Assembly: GCF_021028955.1 (NCBI RefSeq)
Contig: NZ_JAIWPE010000004.1
Coordinates: 1 to 40,663, forward strand
DNA length: 40,663 nt
From: Salipaludibacillus sp. CUR1
GTDB taxonomy: Bacteria > Bacillota > Bacilli > Bacillales > Salisediminibacteriaceae
Direction: 5' to 3'
Below the pieces are notes generated by a model, which was given only the letters and a program-made list of their open reading frames with translations, was not told the origin of the DNA and ran no database searches. Both the position numbers and the translations under genes were made by a program. Shown here piece by piece: positions 1 to 9,919 of this stretch. The number at the start of each line of letters is the position of its first letter. Position 1 is the stretch's first letter.

Positions 1-49
1 CCCCCCCCCCCACAATTATACTTCGGAACGATACGCCAAATGTTTAAGT

Positions 50-202
50 CTACTTTATTAGCCTGGCATACCCTGCCTGCTTCGCTCTTAACTCAAGTTC
101 TGCATGTCTTTTTGCTTTTCTTGTCATCTCCCTCTTTAACTCATCATTTGAAAAATGCCGTTTGGAAATGCTCACAGTGAAGTTAAACAAATGAAAGATC
201 AT
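50..202 (-). CDS. YrzI-like small protein (50 aa)
   Basis: A 50-residue ORF with ATG at 202 and TAG at 50-52, preceded by an AAGGTG ribosome binding site six bases upstream. The protein begins MIFHLFNFTVSISKRHFSND: a short hydrophobic start, then KRxxS, then a strongly charged helix rich in Lys, Arg, Glu and Ala. This layout (hydrophobic N-terminus, T-V/I, KR, S-x-E/D) resembles the Bacillus YrzI family of about 50 residues, which has been linked tentatively to sporulation; the molecular role is unknown. It is below the usual ORF length cut-off. It stands alone on the minus strand, downstream of galU and separated from it by galU's terminator. The assignment rests on pattern memory only, so the ORF is better supported than the family name. 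Confidence 0.6.
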   Translation of the reverse strand: MIFHLFNFTVSISKRHFSNDELKREMTRKAKRHAELELRAKQAGYARLIK

Positions 203-361
203 GTTTTTCACCTTCTTTTCTTATATTCAAATTAATTTGCTTCTGTCTTGTTCTTTTCTTTTGTTACTTTCAGTGTAAGGGATAATTTCTTTCTCCGAAG
301 CGACCCGCAGGTTGAATTCCCCTCCAACCAAAGGCTGAAGTTTTATTCGGCCTTTTGGAAG

Positions 362-388
362 TTGCTGGGGGGACAGACCCCCCAGCAA
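362..388. repeat. Palindromic repeat, copy A (GGGG-type hairpin)
   Basis: Perfect inverted repeat: TTGCTGGGGGG at 362-372 and CCCCCCAGCAA at 378-388, with the loop ACAGA. It is a variant of the GGGGTCAGACCCC family found at four other places in this window. It lies just beyond the galU terminator. Confidence 0.85.
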
Positions 389-416
389 TTCCCAGCCCCC
401 TCCTCCCGCTCGCTCC

Positions 417-447
417 AAAAAAAACGGCCTCCTATTTCAGGAGGCCG
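417..447 (-). terminator. Rho-independent terminator of galU
   Basis: Read on the minus strand, an 8-bp perfect stem CGGCCTCC/GGAGGCCG (440-447 and 425-432) with a 7-base loop is followed by eight T residues (417-424). It lies 15 bases after the galU stop codon. Confidence 0.95.
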
Positions 448-462
448 CGGGTTGAACATTAC

Positions 463-1353
463 TTATTTGTTTAAGTTTTCCATACAAAAGTGTTTCAGTT
501 TATCCTGTAATTTATCATCTTCCATTGCAAGAGTAAAAGTCGCCTGAATATAGCCCCACACGTCACCGATGTCAAAACGGTTCCCTTCAAGGAGGCGGGC
601 CTGCATGCCCTGAGTCATACACAGCGTCTTTAGTGCGTCAGTAAGCTGGATTTCATCTCCCATCCCCGGCTGGGTATTACTCAGGATGCCGAAGATTTCC
701 GGCTGTATAATATACCGGCCGACAATCGCCATATTGGAAGGTGTTTTTTCCGGAGCCGGTTTTTCAACAAGGTTATCCAGTTCATACACCGAACCATCTG
801 CCCCGTCTACCCTGTCTCCGGAAATTATGCCGTATTTAGAGACATTTTCAGTCGCTACTTCCTGAACACCTACAATTGACTTACCATACTGTTCGTATTG
901 CTCTATCATCTGTTTAAGCGCTGGTTTAGCAGGGTTATGAATGACATCATCCCCGAGCAGGACTGCAAATGGTTCATCTCCTGCAAACCCCCTTGCACAG
1001 TGAATCGCATGGCCCAGACCGAGCTGTTCTTTCTGGCGGATAAAATGAATATCCGCCATTTCAGCAATTTCCAGCACTTCTTTATATTGTGCCCATTTTC
1101 CTCTGTCTTTCAAAATATTTTCCAGCTCAACGCTATGATCAAAATGATCCTCAATTGAACGCTTATTTCTGCCGGTGATTATCAGTATATGCTCAATACC
1201 TGAAGCAATCGCCTCTTCCACAATATACTGAATCGCAGGTTTGTTTATTAAGGGAAGCATTTCTTTCGGCTGAGACTTTGTAGCCGGCAGGAACCGGGTT
1301 CCGAATCCAGCCGCCGGTATTACAGCTTTAGTAATTTTTCCTGTCATGCACAT
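463..1353 (-). CDS. galU: UTP--glucose-1-phosphate uridylyltransferase
   Basis: Makes UDP-glucose from UTP and glucose-1-phosphate in the cytoplasm. The protein starts MCMTGKITKAVIPAAGFGTR and carries the nucleotidyltransferase signature GFGTRFLPATKSQPKEMLP, followed by LLGDDVI, VEKP and a GNRFDIGDVWGY block near the C-terminus, all typical of bacterial GalU. About 296 residues, normal for the family. I chose ATG 1353 because AAAGGAG lies six bases upstream; ATG 1347 is an alternative. A longer frame to 1416 has no ribosome binding site. The gene lies 66 bases downstream of the giant glucan synthase gene on the same strand with no terminator between, so the two are probably co-transcribed, and the GalU product is the expected donor for that synthase. 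Confidence 0.96.
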   Translation of the reverse strand: MCMTGKITKAVIPAAGFGTRFLPATKSQPKEMLPLINKPAIQYIVEEAIASGIEHILIITGRNKRSIEDHFDHSVELENILKDRGKWAQYKEVLEIAEMADIHFIRQKEQLGLGHAIHCARGFAGDEPFAVLLGDDVIHNPAKPALKQMIEQYEQYGKSIVGVQEVATENVSKYGIISGDRVDGADGSVYELDNLVEKPAPEKTPSNMAIVGRYIIQPEIFGILSNTQPGMGDEIQLTDALKTLCMTQGMQARLLEGNRFDIGDVWGYIQATFTLAMEDDKLQDKLKHFCMENLNK

Positions 1354-1419
1354 TCCCCTCTCCTTTATAAGGCACGTTTTCTTGTTTTTTAATGCACTTA
1401 AGCGCCTGTTCCTCAAGTT

Positions 1420-4400
1420 TTACAGGTAAACTTTAACTTTATGCATTCTGCCATCATCACTCAAAGGAATTTCAAACAGGGTGTCGCCGGTATTTTTTTG
1501 TTCTCCATTAATAATCAGCCTCCGTACCGTATTTCCGCAGCTGTTTTTGTTTACCACTTCCACCTCGTATCGGGAGGTGCCATAAGTGTAACTGAATGAA
1601 TACCCCGGCCATTCTTCCGGTATGCAAGGGTCAATCACAAGCTTTTCTCCCCTGCGGCGAATACCGAGAATCCATTCCAGCCCTGCCTGGTACATCCAGC
1701 CCGCTGCTCCTGTATACCACGTCCAGCCCGCCTGCCCTTTATGTGGGTCAGCTGTATAAACATCAGCTGCCATGACGTACGGCTCCCCTTTATACTCTCT
1801 TACTTCATGGTCTGTGCGGGTATGAGTGATCGGGTTCAGCAACTGGAACATTTCCATAGCAAGGTCTTGTTTGCCGAGCTGGCAATAGGCTACGATGCTC
1901 CAGATCACCCCGTGGGTGTACTGGGCGCCATTTTCACGAATACCCGGAGGATATCCTTGAATATAACCCGGGCTGTCCTCTGTCTTGTCAAAAGGAGGAG
2001 TAAGCAATCGAAGAACAGATAAGTTTCTGTCCACCAGTTCCCGGTTAAATGAATCCATAGCCTGGAGGGCGCGCGTTTCCGGGGCCGCTCCTGAAATTAC
2101 TGACCAGGACTGGGCAATCGCGTCGATCCTGCACTCATCGTTTTCATTTGACCCGAGCCAGTTCCCCTGATCTGTAAATGCCCTGCGGTACCATTGCCCA
2201 TCCCAGCCATGTTCATTTAAAGCGGCCATCAGCTCTTCCCTCTTTTGGCGGAAATAACTGCTTTTAGCGGCATCATTACGGACCATCGGCACGTCTTCAA
2301 ACCGTTTTAAAATATCGCACAAGAACCATCCCAGCCAGACGCTTTCTCCGCGCCCCTCTGCTCCTACAAGATTCATGCCGTCATTCCAGTCACCAACGCC
2401 GATGAGAGGCAGACCATGCTCGCCTGTTCGGCTTAATGCTTTTTCAATGGCACGTAAACAATGGTCATATACAGTGCCGGTTTCCTCTGAAACGACCGTC
2501 GGTTCATAACGTTCATGTTCCCCTTCCTGAAGCGGAGCACTTTTCAAAAATGGCACCACTTCATCTGCAATGGAAAGGTCGCCGGTATGCTCGACATACC
2601 TGGAAACAGCGTACGGCAGCCATAATAAGTCATCCGAAAATAAGGTCCGGATCCCCATATGTGTCTCTTCATGCCACCAGTGCTGCACATCACCTTCTTC
2701 GTACTGATGGGCAGCATGAAGAAGGATCTGTTTTCGTGTTAATTCCGGGTGGATATGAAGAAGCGACAGAGAATCCTGAAGCTGGTCACGGTAACCGTAG
2801 GCACCGCCTGACTGATAGAAGGCTGAACGTCCCCACATCCGGCATGCAAGTGACTGGTAGACAAGCCAGCCGTTCAAAAGAATATCCATCTTGCGCGATG
2901 GCGTTTGAACATTGATATGCTCCAATGTATTTTCCCAATAAGCTTCTACATCTTTTAAAGCCTTTTGGCAATTGGAATCCTGGCTGTACTTATGAATTAC
3001 CCTGTCAATTTTTTCTTGTGAGGCATCACAGCCCAGCAGAATATAGACAACCTTTTCACTATCCGGCTGAAGCGTTATTTTTGCCTGTAAAGCGCCGCAG
3101 CTTTCATTAAAGGTTCCTGTTCGTCCTGAAAGCTGTTCACGTTTCATGGCAGCGGGATCTTCCAGGTTCCGGTTCCGTCCGATAAATTCATTCCGGTCGG
3201 CTGTAAACGATTTGTCCTCTGTCCCTCCTTCTGAAAACATCCCCAGAAAAGCAGTCGCCTCGCGAAAAGTTTCCTGGTAGTTATTACGGGCTGTCAAAAC
3301 TCCCTTATCCTCATGCCAGTCCGTAACGATAAAAGGTGAATTGCTTTGTCGGTTCACTCCTAAAACCCATTCAGCATAATACGTTAACGAAAGCTTCCTA
3401 GGTTCAAGAGAATGATTTTTTAAAGTCACTTTTACAATCTTTACCGGATCCTCTAATGGCACATATACAGTCATTGTATGCGCAACAGCATTTCTTTCAT
3501 GCTCAAATTTTGTAAATCCCCTTCCGTGAGTAACCACGTAAGGTTCTTCCTGCTCGCCTGGGGAAGCAGTGCCGCCCCAAACATCCCCGTTTTCCTCATC
3601 TCTTATAAAAAGCTTTTCTCCCGGAGGATCCAGCACAGGGTCATTCGACCACGGGGTGAGCTTACATTCCCGGCTGTTTCGCCACCATGTATATCCTGTG
3701 CCCAATTCTGATACAAAACAGCCGAAGTCAGGGTTCGCGATCACATTAATCCAAGGGGCAGGGAGATGCTTATCTTTCTTCAGGATGATCCGGTACGTTT
3801 TTCCATCTGGCGAAAAGCCGCCCCAGCCGTTATAAAACAGTAAATTAGAGGTTACATTTTTTCTCGCAGGACGTTGCCGGGGGACGGTGTGCCATTTATT
3901 AACTTTTTCGCCAGCAGCCAGTTTCTTCGGAAGTTTCTTTAAGTCCTGATTTTCAATGATCCGAAGCTGAGAACGGAGCCCTGCTCCCCAGCTGTGCAAG
4001 ACCACTCTTGCAACAGACAAAAATAATGAGCGATCCTGATCATTTAACTGGGCCCCTGCAATGACATGGACACCAGCCGCCCCTTCCCCGAAACGGTCAA
4101 CCCCGTGTTCCACTGTCTGCTGCAAGGCTTCCTGCAGTTCCTGGAAGTACCCTTCTTCCAGTTCGTTTAGAATGACAAGGTCAAATAAAATCCCCAGCCG
4201 CCGCAAATATTCATGGCCTGTCAGTATTTTCCCGACGAAAGCCATATCGCTCATTGCCCTGACTCTAACCACGGCCACCGGACGGTCTCCCGATATGCCG
4301 AACTGCCAAAGTTTCGATTGTCCTTGTTGATTAGATAAAATATGTCTTTCTCTTTCTCTTTTCAAAGGCGGGCTATAAAGCACTCTTCCCGCTAAAATCT

Positions 4401-7400
4401 GAAAGTCCATCGCTTCTTTAGGTGTTAACTGCAAGTTTCTCAGTTCAATTTCAGTGCGTGTCCAGGCCATCTGGAAGGCCCGCTCCACCATCTTGTCTGA
4501 GTTAAACCTTTGCAACACATCCACTGCTTCTTCTTCAGTCTCACCTACAGCCGTTACAGCAAATAGCTGGATCTGTTCCCCTGAATGAAGAGTGATCCGT
4601 CTTCTCATCACAAAAGCCGGATCGGCCACAGAGCCCGTTTTGCCTTGCAGTCTTGACCTAATCCCTTGAGGATCAGCAAGCTCCCGTCCACGCCCGATGA
4701 AAGTACCCCTGTCTGTTTCATACTCAACCTGGCCTTCTGTTTTTCCTTCAACAGTAAGCGTGTGGGCAGCCCAGAGCGTCTGCTCTCCAGCCTCTCTTGG
4801 TCTGCGTCCGGCCACCAGGCAGGCATTTTCTGCATCGTAAGAGGTCCGGATAAATAATTTACTGAAAGCAGGATGGGCTTCATCAGCTATAGAATGAGCA
4901 AGAGCAAGCTCAGAAAATGTGGTAACTTCAATAATTTTCGTCTCTTCCGACGTATTTGTCAGCGTCAGCCGCCTGACTTCTGCTGGCCATTCCGGAGAGA
5001 CACACACTTCCATGCTTGTTTCCATTTCGTCCGTTTCCCTTAAAAACAGTGCACGTCCCAGATTGAACTGAACAGACTGCTTCTCAGCTTCCGTCCGGCC
5101 TGGCTGGAAAGATGGCGACCATACCTCATCTTTGGACGTGTCCCTGATATAAATGTAGCTTCCCCAGGAATCTTTCACAGGGTCATGGCGCCACCTTGTC
5201 ACTGCCCGTCCTTCAAACTGGCTGTAGCCGCTCCCTGTATTTGATATCACAGTCATAAACTTACCGTTTGAAAGCGTGCATACTTCCGGAACCGGCGTAT
5301 GCGGCGACGAATATTCTCTTACAGCCGGCTCGCTTTGCACGGCCTTTAAATAATGCTCGTGTTTACGGTTAATCGCATGATGGTCGATAACTTTCGGACG
5401 GTTCGGAACCCTTTCCTGAAGCAGCAGCTCAGCCGCCCGTAAAGCTTTATTCCGGTGAAATCTTGTCACCATCACATCTTTATGAAGCAGATTCACTAGG
5501 GTCAGCAGACTCATGCCCTGATGGTGTGCCATATAACTTTGAACCACTTTATAGTCACTGTCTTTTGGCAGGCGCTCCCTCGTAAAATCAATTGCCTCGT
5601 AGAAGCCGTATTTGCCCCTTGCCTCCACTTTTTCCAAATCATTTAAAGCGTTAAGCCCTTCTTTTTTCGAAAAAGGAAGAGATAAAACAGTCGCATAAGG
5701 GGAGACGACCAGATCCTGTTCCAGTCCCCGTTTAAATCCGAGGCCAGGGACACCGAAGGCACGGTATTGGTAGTTCATATCATAGTCATAAGCGTAATAG
5801 CCTGATTCTGAAATCCCAAAAGGTACCCCTCTCTCGCGGGCGTAGGCGATCTGCCGGCTGACAACTGCTTCATAAGTTGTTTCCCACAAGGAGCCTTTAT
5901 AAGTTTTCATAAACATATTCGGCATCAGGTATTCAAACATTGTTCCAGACCAGGAAAGGAGCACCGGCTTATTCTCTGCCCTGGTCATTGTCCTTCCAAG
6001 GGAAGTCCAGTGCGAGACCGGTACCTGACCGAGAGCAATTGCAATATAGCTTGCCTGCCGGGCTTCAGAAGCCATTAAGTCGTAGAGTACATCATCAAGT
6101 TTATGCCTTTCCACGTGATAACCGAGCGAAAATAATTTCGCTTTTGGGTTATAGAGCGGCCTGTAATTCGTTTCATCAATAAGCTTTTCTATTCTTTTAA
6201 GCAGCCTGGCACCTCTGCTCTCAAGGGCCCCTTCACGTTTTTTCAACTTAAATTCCTTCAGCTCTAAAGGAGCCAGCTCCTCAGACAGAGCAAGCTGATG
6301 CTGCTCATCCCTTCTGTCTCTTACGTGCGGTTCCTTTGCCGCATCAAATGAATCCAGCCACTCGGCGATTCCTTCCTTTAAAACGATCAGACAGCCTGTC
6401 AGATTTCCTGAATCGACCGTTGACACGTATTGAGGGTTTAACGGTTTCAAGGTAATCGTATCGTACCAGTTGTACAAGTGGCCCTCCCACTTTTTCAACC
6501 GCTCCACAGAAGAAATTGTTTTTTCAATACGGTCAATCATTCCGGCCGTATCAATAAATTCGAAATCTCTTGCAGCCAGAACACTGCAAAGGTACAGGCC
6601 TATATTGGTTGGAGACGTCCGATGGGCGATTCCTTTAGGCGGGTGTACCTGAATATTATCGGGCGGAAGCCAGTTATCTCCCTCCGCAACAAAATCCTCG
6701 TAGAAATCCCAGATTTCCCTTGAAAGGACTGTAAGTTCTTCTTTTTCGGCTTGTGAAAAGTGAAACTGCTCCTCCGGCACAGGGGCGTCCATCCACTGAA
6801 TGATAAGAGGAGCGACCGCCCAGATAATAATAACAGCAGCTCCAAGCGTCTGAACTAAAACGCTGCCTGTCCAGAACACTGCAAAGAAAAAAAGAGCAGT
6901 GAGAGCATAACCGCCGTACAGTCCTGATAATACCGGCGCACCTCTCTTTTCGCTGTGACGATCGACTTCCGCAGCCGGTGTCCACTCGAGCAAACGTCGT
7001 TTCGACACAAACAGCCTGTAAAGCGTACGGATAATCGCGTCCATCAGGACAACTGTCTGATAAGGCATCGTAATTAAAGTGACCATTGCCTGGGCAGCAG
7101 AATAAAACAGCCCTTTAGGATATTTGTAAAGGTGGTTCACCATGACGAGCTGACGGATAACCGGCAAAAATAACGTTGCAAGTACGAGCAGCGTCCAAAA
7201 AACAGGACTGCCCGGGAAAACAGTCAGCCCGCCTAAAAGAATTAAAAATAACGCTGGAACCATCAGGCTGCGCCTTAAATTATCGATAATCTGCCAGCGG
7301 GTAAGAATGGACAAATTGGAAGGAACGAGTTCCCCCCTGCGGTTGCGTGATTTTGGCATCAGCCACAATAGCAGCTGCCAGTCCCCTCTCACCCAGCGGT

Positions 7401-9648
7401 GAAGCCGTTTCTGGTGGGCAATAAATTTAGCAGGGTGATCATCTACAAGTTCGATATCCGACATGAGTCCCGCCCGCAGAAAACCGCCTTCCAGCAGGTC
7501 GTGACTCAAAAGACGGTTATCAGGAATGCGGTCACACAGCACATGGTGAAAGGCCTCTAAGTCAAAAATTCCTTTTCCTGTAAAAATCCCTTCTCCCAAT
7601 CCATCCTGGTATGGATCAGATACAGCAAACGAATAAGGGTCAATTCCTTGTTCAGCAGCCCATAAGGAGGCAAAACGGGAACGGTTTGCTGCTTCATGGC
7701 TCATGCCAATCCGGGGCTGAAGTACGCCATACCCTTCAACGACCCTTGTTTCGGACTGATTCAGCTTCGGCCGGTTAAATGGCAAATGCATCGTCCCGAT
7801 CATTCGGCGGGCGCTTTCAAACGGAAGTTCTGTATCAGCATCAAGTGTAATGATATACCGGATATCTTTAACCTTGCTTGTATCTCCAATCACCACATCG
7901 AAGGTTGTATCTGTTTTTCCTTTTAAAAGCTCAACAAACTCAACCAGTTTGCCCCGCTTTCTCTCCCAGCACATCCATATGTTTTCTGACTGGTTCCACA
8001 CTCTCTTCCTGTGAAAAAGATGGAAAGAGCTCCCAGGGTAAGTTTTGTTAAGCCTTGTAATTTCCTGTTGGGCCGTATTTAAAAGAGCCCTGTCCCCTTC
8101 AGCCTGTTTCTTATGGGAATCCTTAAAATCTCCAAGAAGGGCAAAATGAATATTTGAATCTTTATTCGCTAAATAGTGGAGTTCAAGACGCTCACTTAAT
8201 TTTTCAACTTCTTCAGGCCGCGACCAGATCACCGGGATAACGACCATCGTTTTCGCGTCATCAGGCACGCCTTCTGATAAATCATATCTCAGAAGCGGCA
8301 CCGGCCTTGTCACTCTTTCTATCATCCAGTGAGCGGCGGTAACAGCCCATTCACTTGCCGGCAATAATATAATCAGCCCAAGCAGTGCCCACTCCACCGG
8401 TGTAAAGACCGCCCCGTTTGCTGCCAAAGATGCAATCACCATTCCTGCAGCTAAAAACAGGACGGTAAAAAGAGAAAAGTACGATTGAGAAGCCCTTCTC
8501 TTAACGCCGTTTTCAGGAATCGGCTTTGGTTTACTGCACATTTTTAAGGCTTTTCTTAACGAAACAAGCCCTTCTGCTTCCAGTAAATAGTAAGAAACAA
8601 AAGCAGTTTTAGGCAAATGTTGAACTTGCTGATTTCCAGAGGAGCTTGCCGCCTCATCAGCTAATTCAAGAGCCTGGGAAGCAACCAGATTTTCCGGTAC
8701 GCTCATGCGCCTGGCAAGGAACTCTACTTTTTTCCTTAACGTTTCCCTGCTTGAAAAATCCATCCTGGGATAAACCCCGGAAGCTTCCTTCCTTAACGTC
8801 TGCTCTACCATACTCAGTTCCTGAAAATCCGCCTGCCAGTCCCATCTGGTCAGCTGCCGCATACTCGTAATAACGTTCCCTGTCATTACCTGGTATCCCG
8901 CCTGCAGCTGATATTCATAAGACATAATGTGATCCAGACTTTCAGGTCCGTTTTCCAGCTTGCATATCAGCCATTCACCTACAGTAGCTGAGTAATCAGC
9001 CCGTTCCCGGAGGTGCTGGACAAGATGAACGATTACAGGCCCTGAAAGAGGCATCTCGTAACCTGCTTTTTCAATTACTTCTTTTAATTTTTCCGGAGTC
9101 AAGTCTTCAGTTCTCACATCTGAGAGCATGGCGGCCACTTGCTTGCAGATCTCATGCCGCTCTTCTACTGGCTTCATTCCTTTGGCCAAATGCCTGATTA
9201 GCGCAACCTGCATGATAATTGGCAGCGCCCACACTTCGGCTATCGTCAGAACAGAAACTTCCTGGTAAGCTTTCAGATAGTCCATAAATGATTCTTTATT
9301 TAAGTCTCCGTCTGTCAGATGAACATAACCTTCACAAATAGAAAGAACCCTCAGTTCCCCCGTATTCTTCAGGTGAGGCAGCATCTTTAAATAAGCTTTT
9401 GATAAACTATCTTTTATCATCAAAACCTGTTCTTCAATAAATTCTTTATTGTCCAGCAGCCATTCTTCGGCCGGCTGGGCACATTCCGGCTGGTTGTGGC
9501 GCAGCTTGTCAACAAACGACCGCAGTTCCTCAATATGAGACTCGTTCCGTTTCCAAAAATGGGACGGGGTTTTTCTACTCAAATAAGGATCATGCTGCAA
9601 TGCCGAGTTATGCGCTTCTACCTTCATCTGTTTCGCAGTTAACGTCAT
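1420..9648 (-). CDS. Cyclic beta-1,2-glucan synthase-like protein (GT84 / GH94-type, 2742 aa)
   Basis: Very large membrane enzyme with the layout of NdvB/Cgs proteins, which build and cyclise beta-1,2-glucan from UDP-glucose. Seen in order: an N-terminal soluble region; two membrane segments near residues 386-436; a glycosyltransferase domain with the DxD motif in ITLDADTELPFESARRM (about 600-616) and HRWVRGDWQ (about 750); about four to six more membrane segments (790-955); a glucoamylase-like middle domain with GISESGYYAYDYDMNYQY (about 1276-1294) and MAHHQGMSLLTLV (about 1371), matching the cyclising domain of characterised synthases (classed GH189, from memory); then two GH94-type beta-sandwich blocks and an alpha/alpha barrel with GYRDQLQDSL (about 2283) and GVGDWNDGMNLVG (about 2415), where GH94 enzymes have their catalytic Asp. 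In known synthases the GH94 part trims chain length. Start ATG 9648 has only a weak GGGGG site. Such proteins are best known from Alphaproteobacteria; those of Gram-positive bacteria are less studied, so the linkage made here is inferred. Confidence 0.88.
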   Translation of the reverse strand: MTLTAKQMKVEAHNSALQHDPYLSRKTPSHFWKRNESHIEELRSFVDKLRHNQPECAQPAEEWLLDNKEFIEEQVLMIKDSLSKAYLKMLPHLKNTGELRVLSICEGYVHLTDGDLNKESFMDYLKAYQEVSVLTIAEVWALPIIMQVALIRHLAKGMKPVEERHEICKQVAAMLSDVRTEDLTPEKLKEVIEKAGYEMPLSGPVIVHLVQHLRERADYSATVGEWLICKLENGPESLDHIMSYEYQLQAGYQVMTGNVITSMRQLTRWDWQADFQELSMVEQTLRKEASGVYPRMDFSSRETLRKKVEFLARRMSVPENLVASQALELADEAASSSGNQQVQHLPKTAFVSYYLLEAEGLVSLRKALKMCSKPKPIPENGVKRRASQSYFSLFTVLFLAAGMVIASLAANGAVFTPVEWALLGLIILLPASEWAVTAAHWMIERVTRPVPLLRYDLSEGVPDDAKTMVVIPVIWSRPEEVEKLSERLELHYLANKDSNIHFALLGDFKDSHKKQAEGDRALLNTAQQEITRLNKTYPGSSFHLFHRKRVWNQSENIWMCWERKRGKLVEFVELLKGKTDTTFDVVIGDTSKVKDIRYIITLDADTELPFESARRMIGTMHLPFNRPKLNQSETRVVEGYGVLQPRIGMSHEAANRSRFASLWAAEQGIDPYSFAVSDPYQDGLGEGIFTGKGIFDLEAFHHVLCDRIPDNRLLSHDLLEGGFLRAGLMSDIELVDDHPAKFIAHQKRLHRWVRGDWQLLLWLMPKSRNRRGELVPSNLSILTRWQIIDNLRRSLMVPALFLILLGGLTVFPGSPVFWTLLVLATLFLPVIRQLVMVNHLYKYPKGLFYSAAQAMVTLITMPYQTVVLMDAIIRTLYRLFVSKRRLLEWTPAAEVDRHSEKRGAPVLSGLYGGYALTALFFFAVFWTGSVLVQTLGAAVIIIWAVAPLIIQWMDAPVPEEQFHFSQAEKEELTVLSREIWDFYEDFVAEGDNWLPPDNIQVHPPKGIAHRTSPTNIGLYLCSVLAARDFEFIDTAGMIDRIEKTISSVERLKKWEGHLYNWYDTITLKPLNPQYVSTVDSGNLTGCLIVLKEGIAEWLDSFDAAKEPHVRDRRDEQHQLALSEELAPLELKEFKLKKREGALESRGARLLKRIEKLIDETNYRPLYNPKAKLFSLGYHVERHKLDDVLYDLMASEARQASYIAIALGQVPVSHWTSLGRTMTRAENKPVLLSWSGTMFEYLMPNMFMKTYKGSLWETTYEAVVSRQIAYARERGVPFGISESGYYAYDYDMNYQYRAFGVPGLGFKRGLEQDLVVSPYATVLSLPFSKKEGLNALNDLEKVEARGKYGFYEAIDFTRERLPKDSDYKVVQSYMAHHQGMSLLTLVNLLHKDVMVTRFHRNKALRAAELLLQERVPNRPKVIDHHAINRKHEHYLKAVQSEPAVREYSSPHTPVPEVCTLSNGKFMTVISNTGSGYSQFEGRAVTRWRHDPVKDSWGSYIYIRDTSKDEVWSPSFQPGRTEAEKQSVQFNLGRALFLRETDEMETSMEVCVSPEWPAEVRRLTLTNTSEETKIIEVTTFSELALAHSIADEAHPAFSKLFIRTSYDAENACLVAGRRPREAGEQTLWAAHTLTVEGKTEGQVEYETDRGTFIGRGRELADPQGIRSRLQGKTGSVADPAFVMRRRITLHSGEQIQLFAVTAVGETEEEAVDVLQRFNSDKMVERAFQMAWTRTEIELRNLQLTPKEAMDFQILAGRVLYSPPLKRERERHILSNQQGQSKLWQFGISGDRPVAVVRVRAMSDMAFVGKILTGHEYLRRLGILFDLVILNELEEGYFQELQEALQQTVEHGVDRFGEGAAGVHVIAGAQLNDQDRSLFLSVARVVLHSWGAGLRSQLRIIENQDLKKLPKKLAAGEKVNKWHTVPRQRPARKNVTSNLLFYNGWGGFSPDGKTYRIILKKDKHLPAPWINVIANPDFGCFVSELGTGYTWWRNSRECKLTPWSNDPVLDPPGEKLFIRDEENGDVWGGTASPGEQEEPYVVTHGRGFTKFEHERNAVAHTMTVYVPLEDPVKIVKVTLKNHSLEPRKLSLTYYAEWVLGVNRQSNSPFIVTDWHEDKGVLTARNNYQETFREATAFLGMFSEGGTEDKSFTADRNEFIGRNRNLEDPAAMKREQLSGRTGTFNESCGALQAKITLQPDSEKVVYILLGCDASQEKIDRVIHKYSQDSNCQKALKDVEAYWENTLEHINVQTPSRKMDILLNGWLVYQSLACRMWGRSAFYQSGGAYGYRDQLQDSLSLLHIHPELTRKQILLHAAHQYEEGDVQHWWHEETHMGIRTLFSDDLLWLPYAVSRYVEHTGDLSIADEVVPFLKSAPLQEGEHERYEPTVVSEETGTVYDHCLRAIEKALSRTGEHGLPLIGVGDWNDGMNLVGAEGRGESVWLGWFLCDILKRFEDVPMVRNDAAKSSYFRQKREELMAALNEHGWDGQWYRRAFTDQGNWLGSNENDECRIDAIAQSWSVISGAAPETRALQAMDSFNRELVDRNLSVLRLLTPPFDKTEDSPGYIQGYPPGIRENGAQYTHGVIWSIVAYCQLGKQDLAMEMFQLLNPITHTRTDHEVREYKGEPYVMAADVYTADPHKGQAGWTWYTGAAGWMYQAGLEWILGIRRRGEKLVIDPCIPEEWPGYSFSYTYGTSRYEVEVVNKNSCGNTVRRLIINGEQKNTGDTLFEIPLSDDGRMHKVKVYL

Positions 9649-9891
9649 GTTATTGCCCCCAAAAAATCATATCTTCAGAAAAGAAGTCACTCTGAAAAAG
9701 GGTTTTCATTTTCGGGGGAAATTATTCATTTTTGAAGGTATATTAAGGAAATTTAATTAGTTTCGTTAAAGAAATGGCAATGGAACAGGGAACTGGGAGG
9801 AAAAAAATGTAAAATCGGGAACTGAGGCTAAGGAGCAAAACGCCGGGAATGTGACTGCTTGGAGAGAAGGGAAAGGCACATTACCTGCACT

Positions 9892-9919
9892 AAAAAACAC
9901 CCGGCTTTAATCAGCCGGG
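9892..9919 (-). terminator. Terminator of the ArsR-type gene
   Basis: On the minus strand, CCCGGCT (9913-9919) pairs with AGCCGGG (9900-9906) and is followed by GTG and six T residues (9892-9897). The stop codon of the regulator gene lies in the loop. Confidence 0.9.

Noticed and set aside
1-11. Run of eleven C at the start of the window
   Set aside because: It may be the cut end of another palindrome copy or an assembly edge; nothing to its left can be read.
227-547. Two overlapping ORFs (63 and 99 aa) on opposite strands upstream of the galU end
   Set aside because: They run across the galU terminator and palindrome copy A, have Pro/Gly-rich low-complexity translations and no convincing ribosome binding site.
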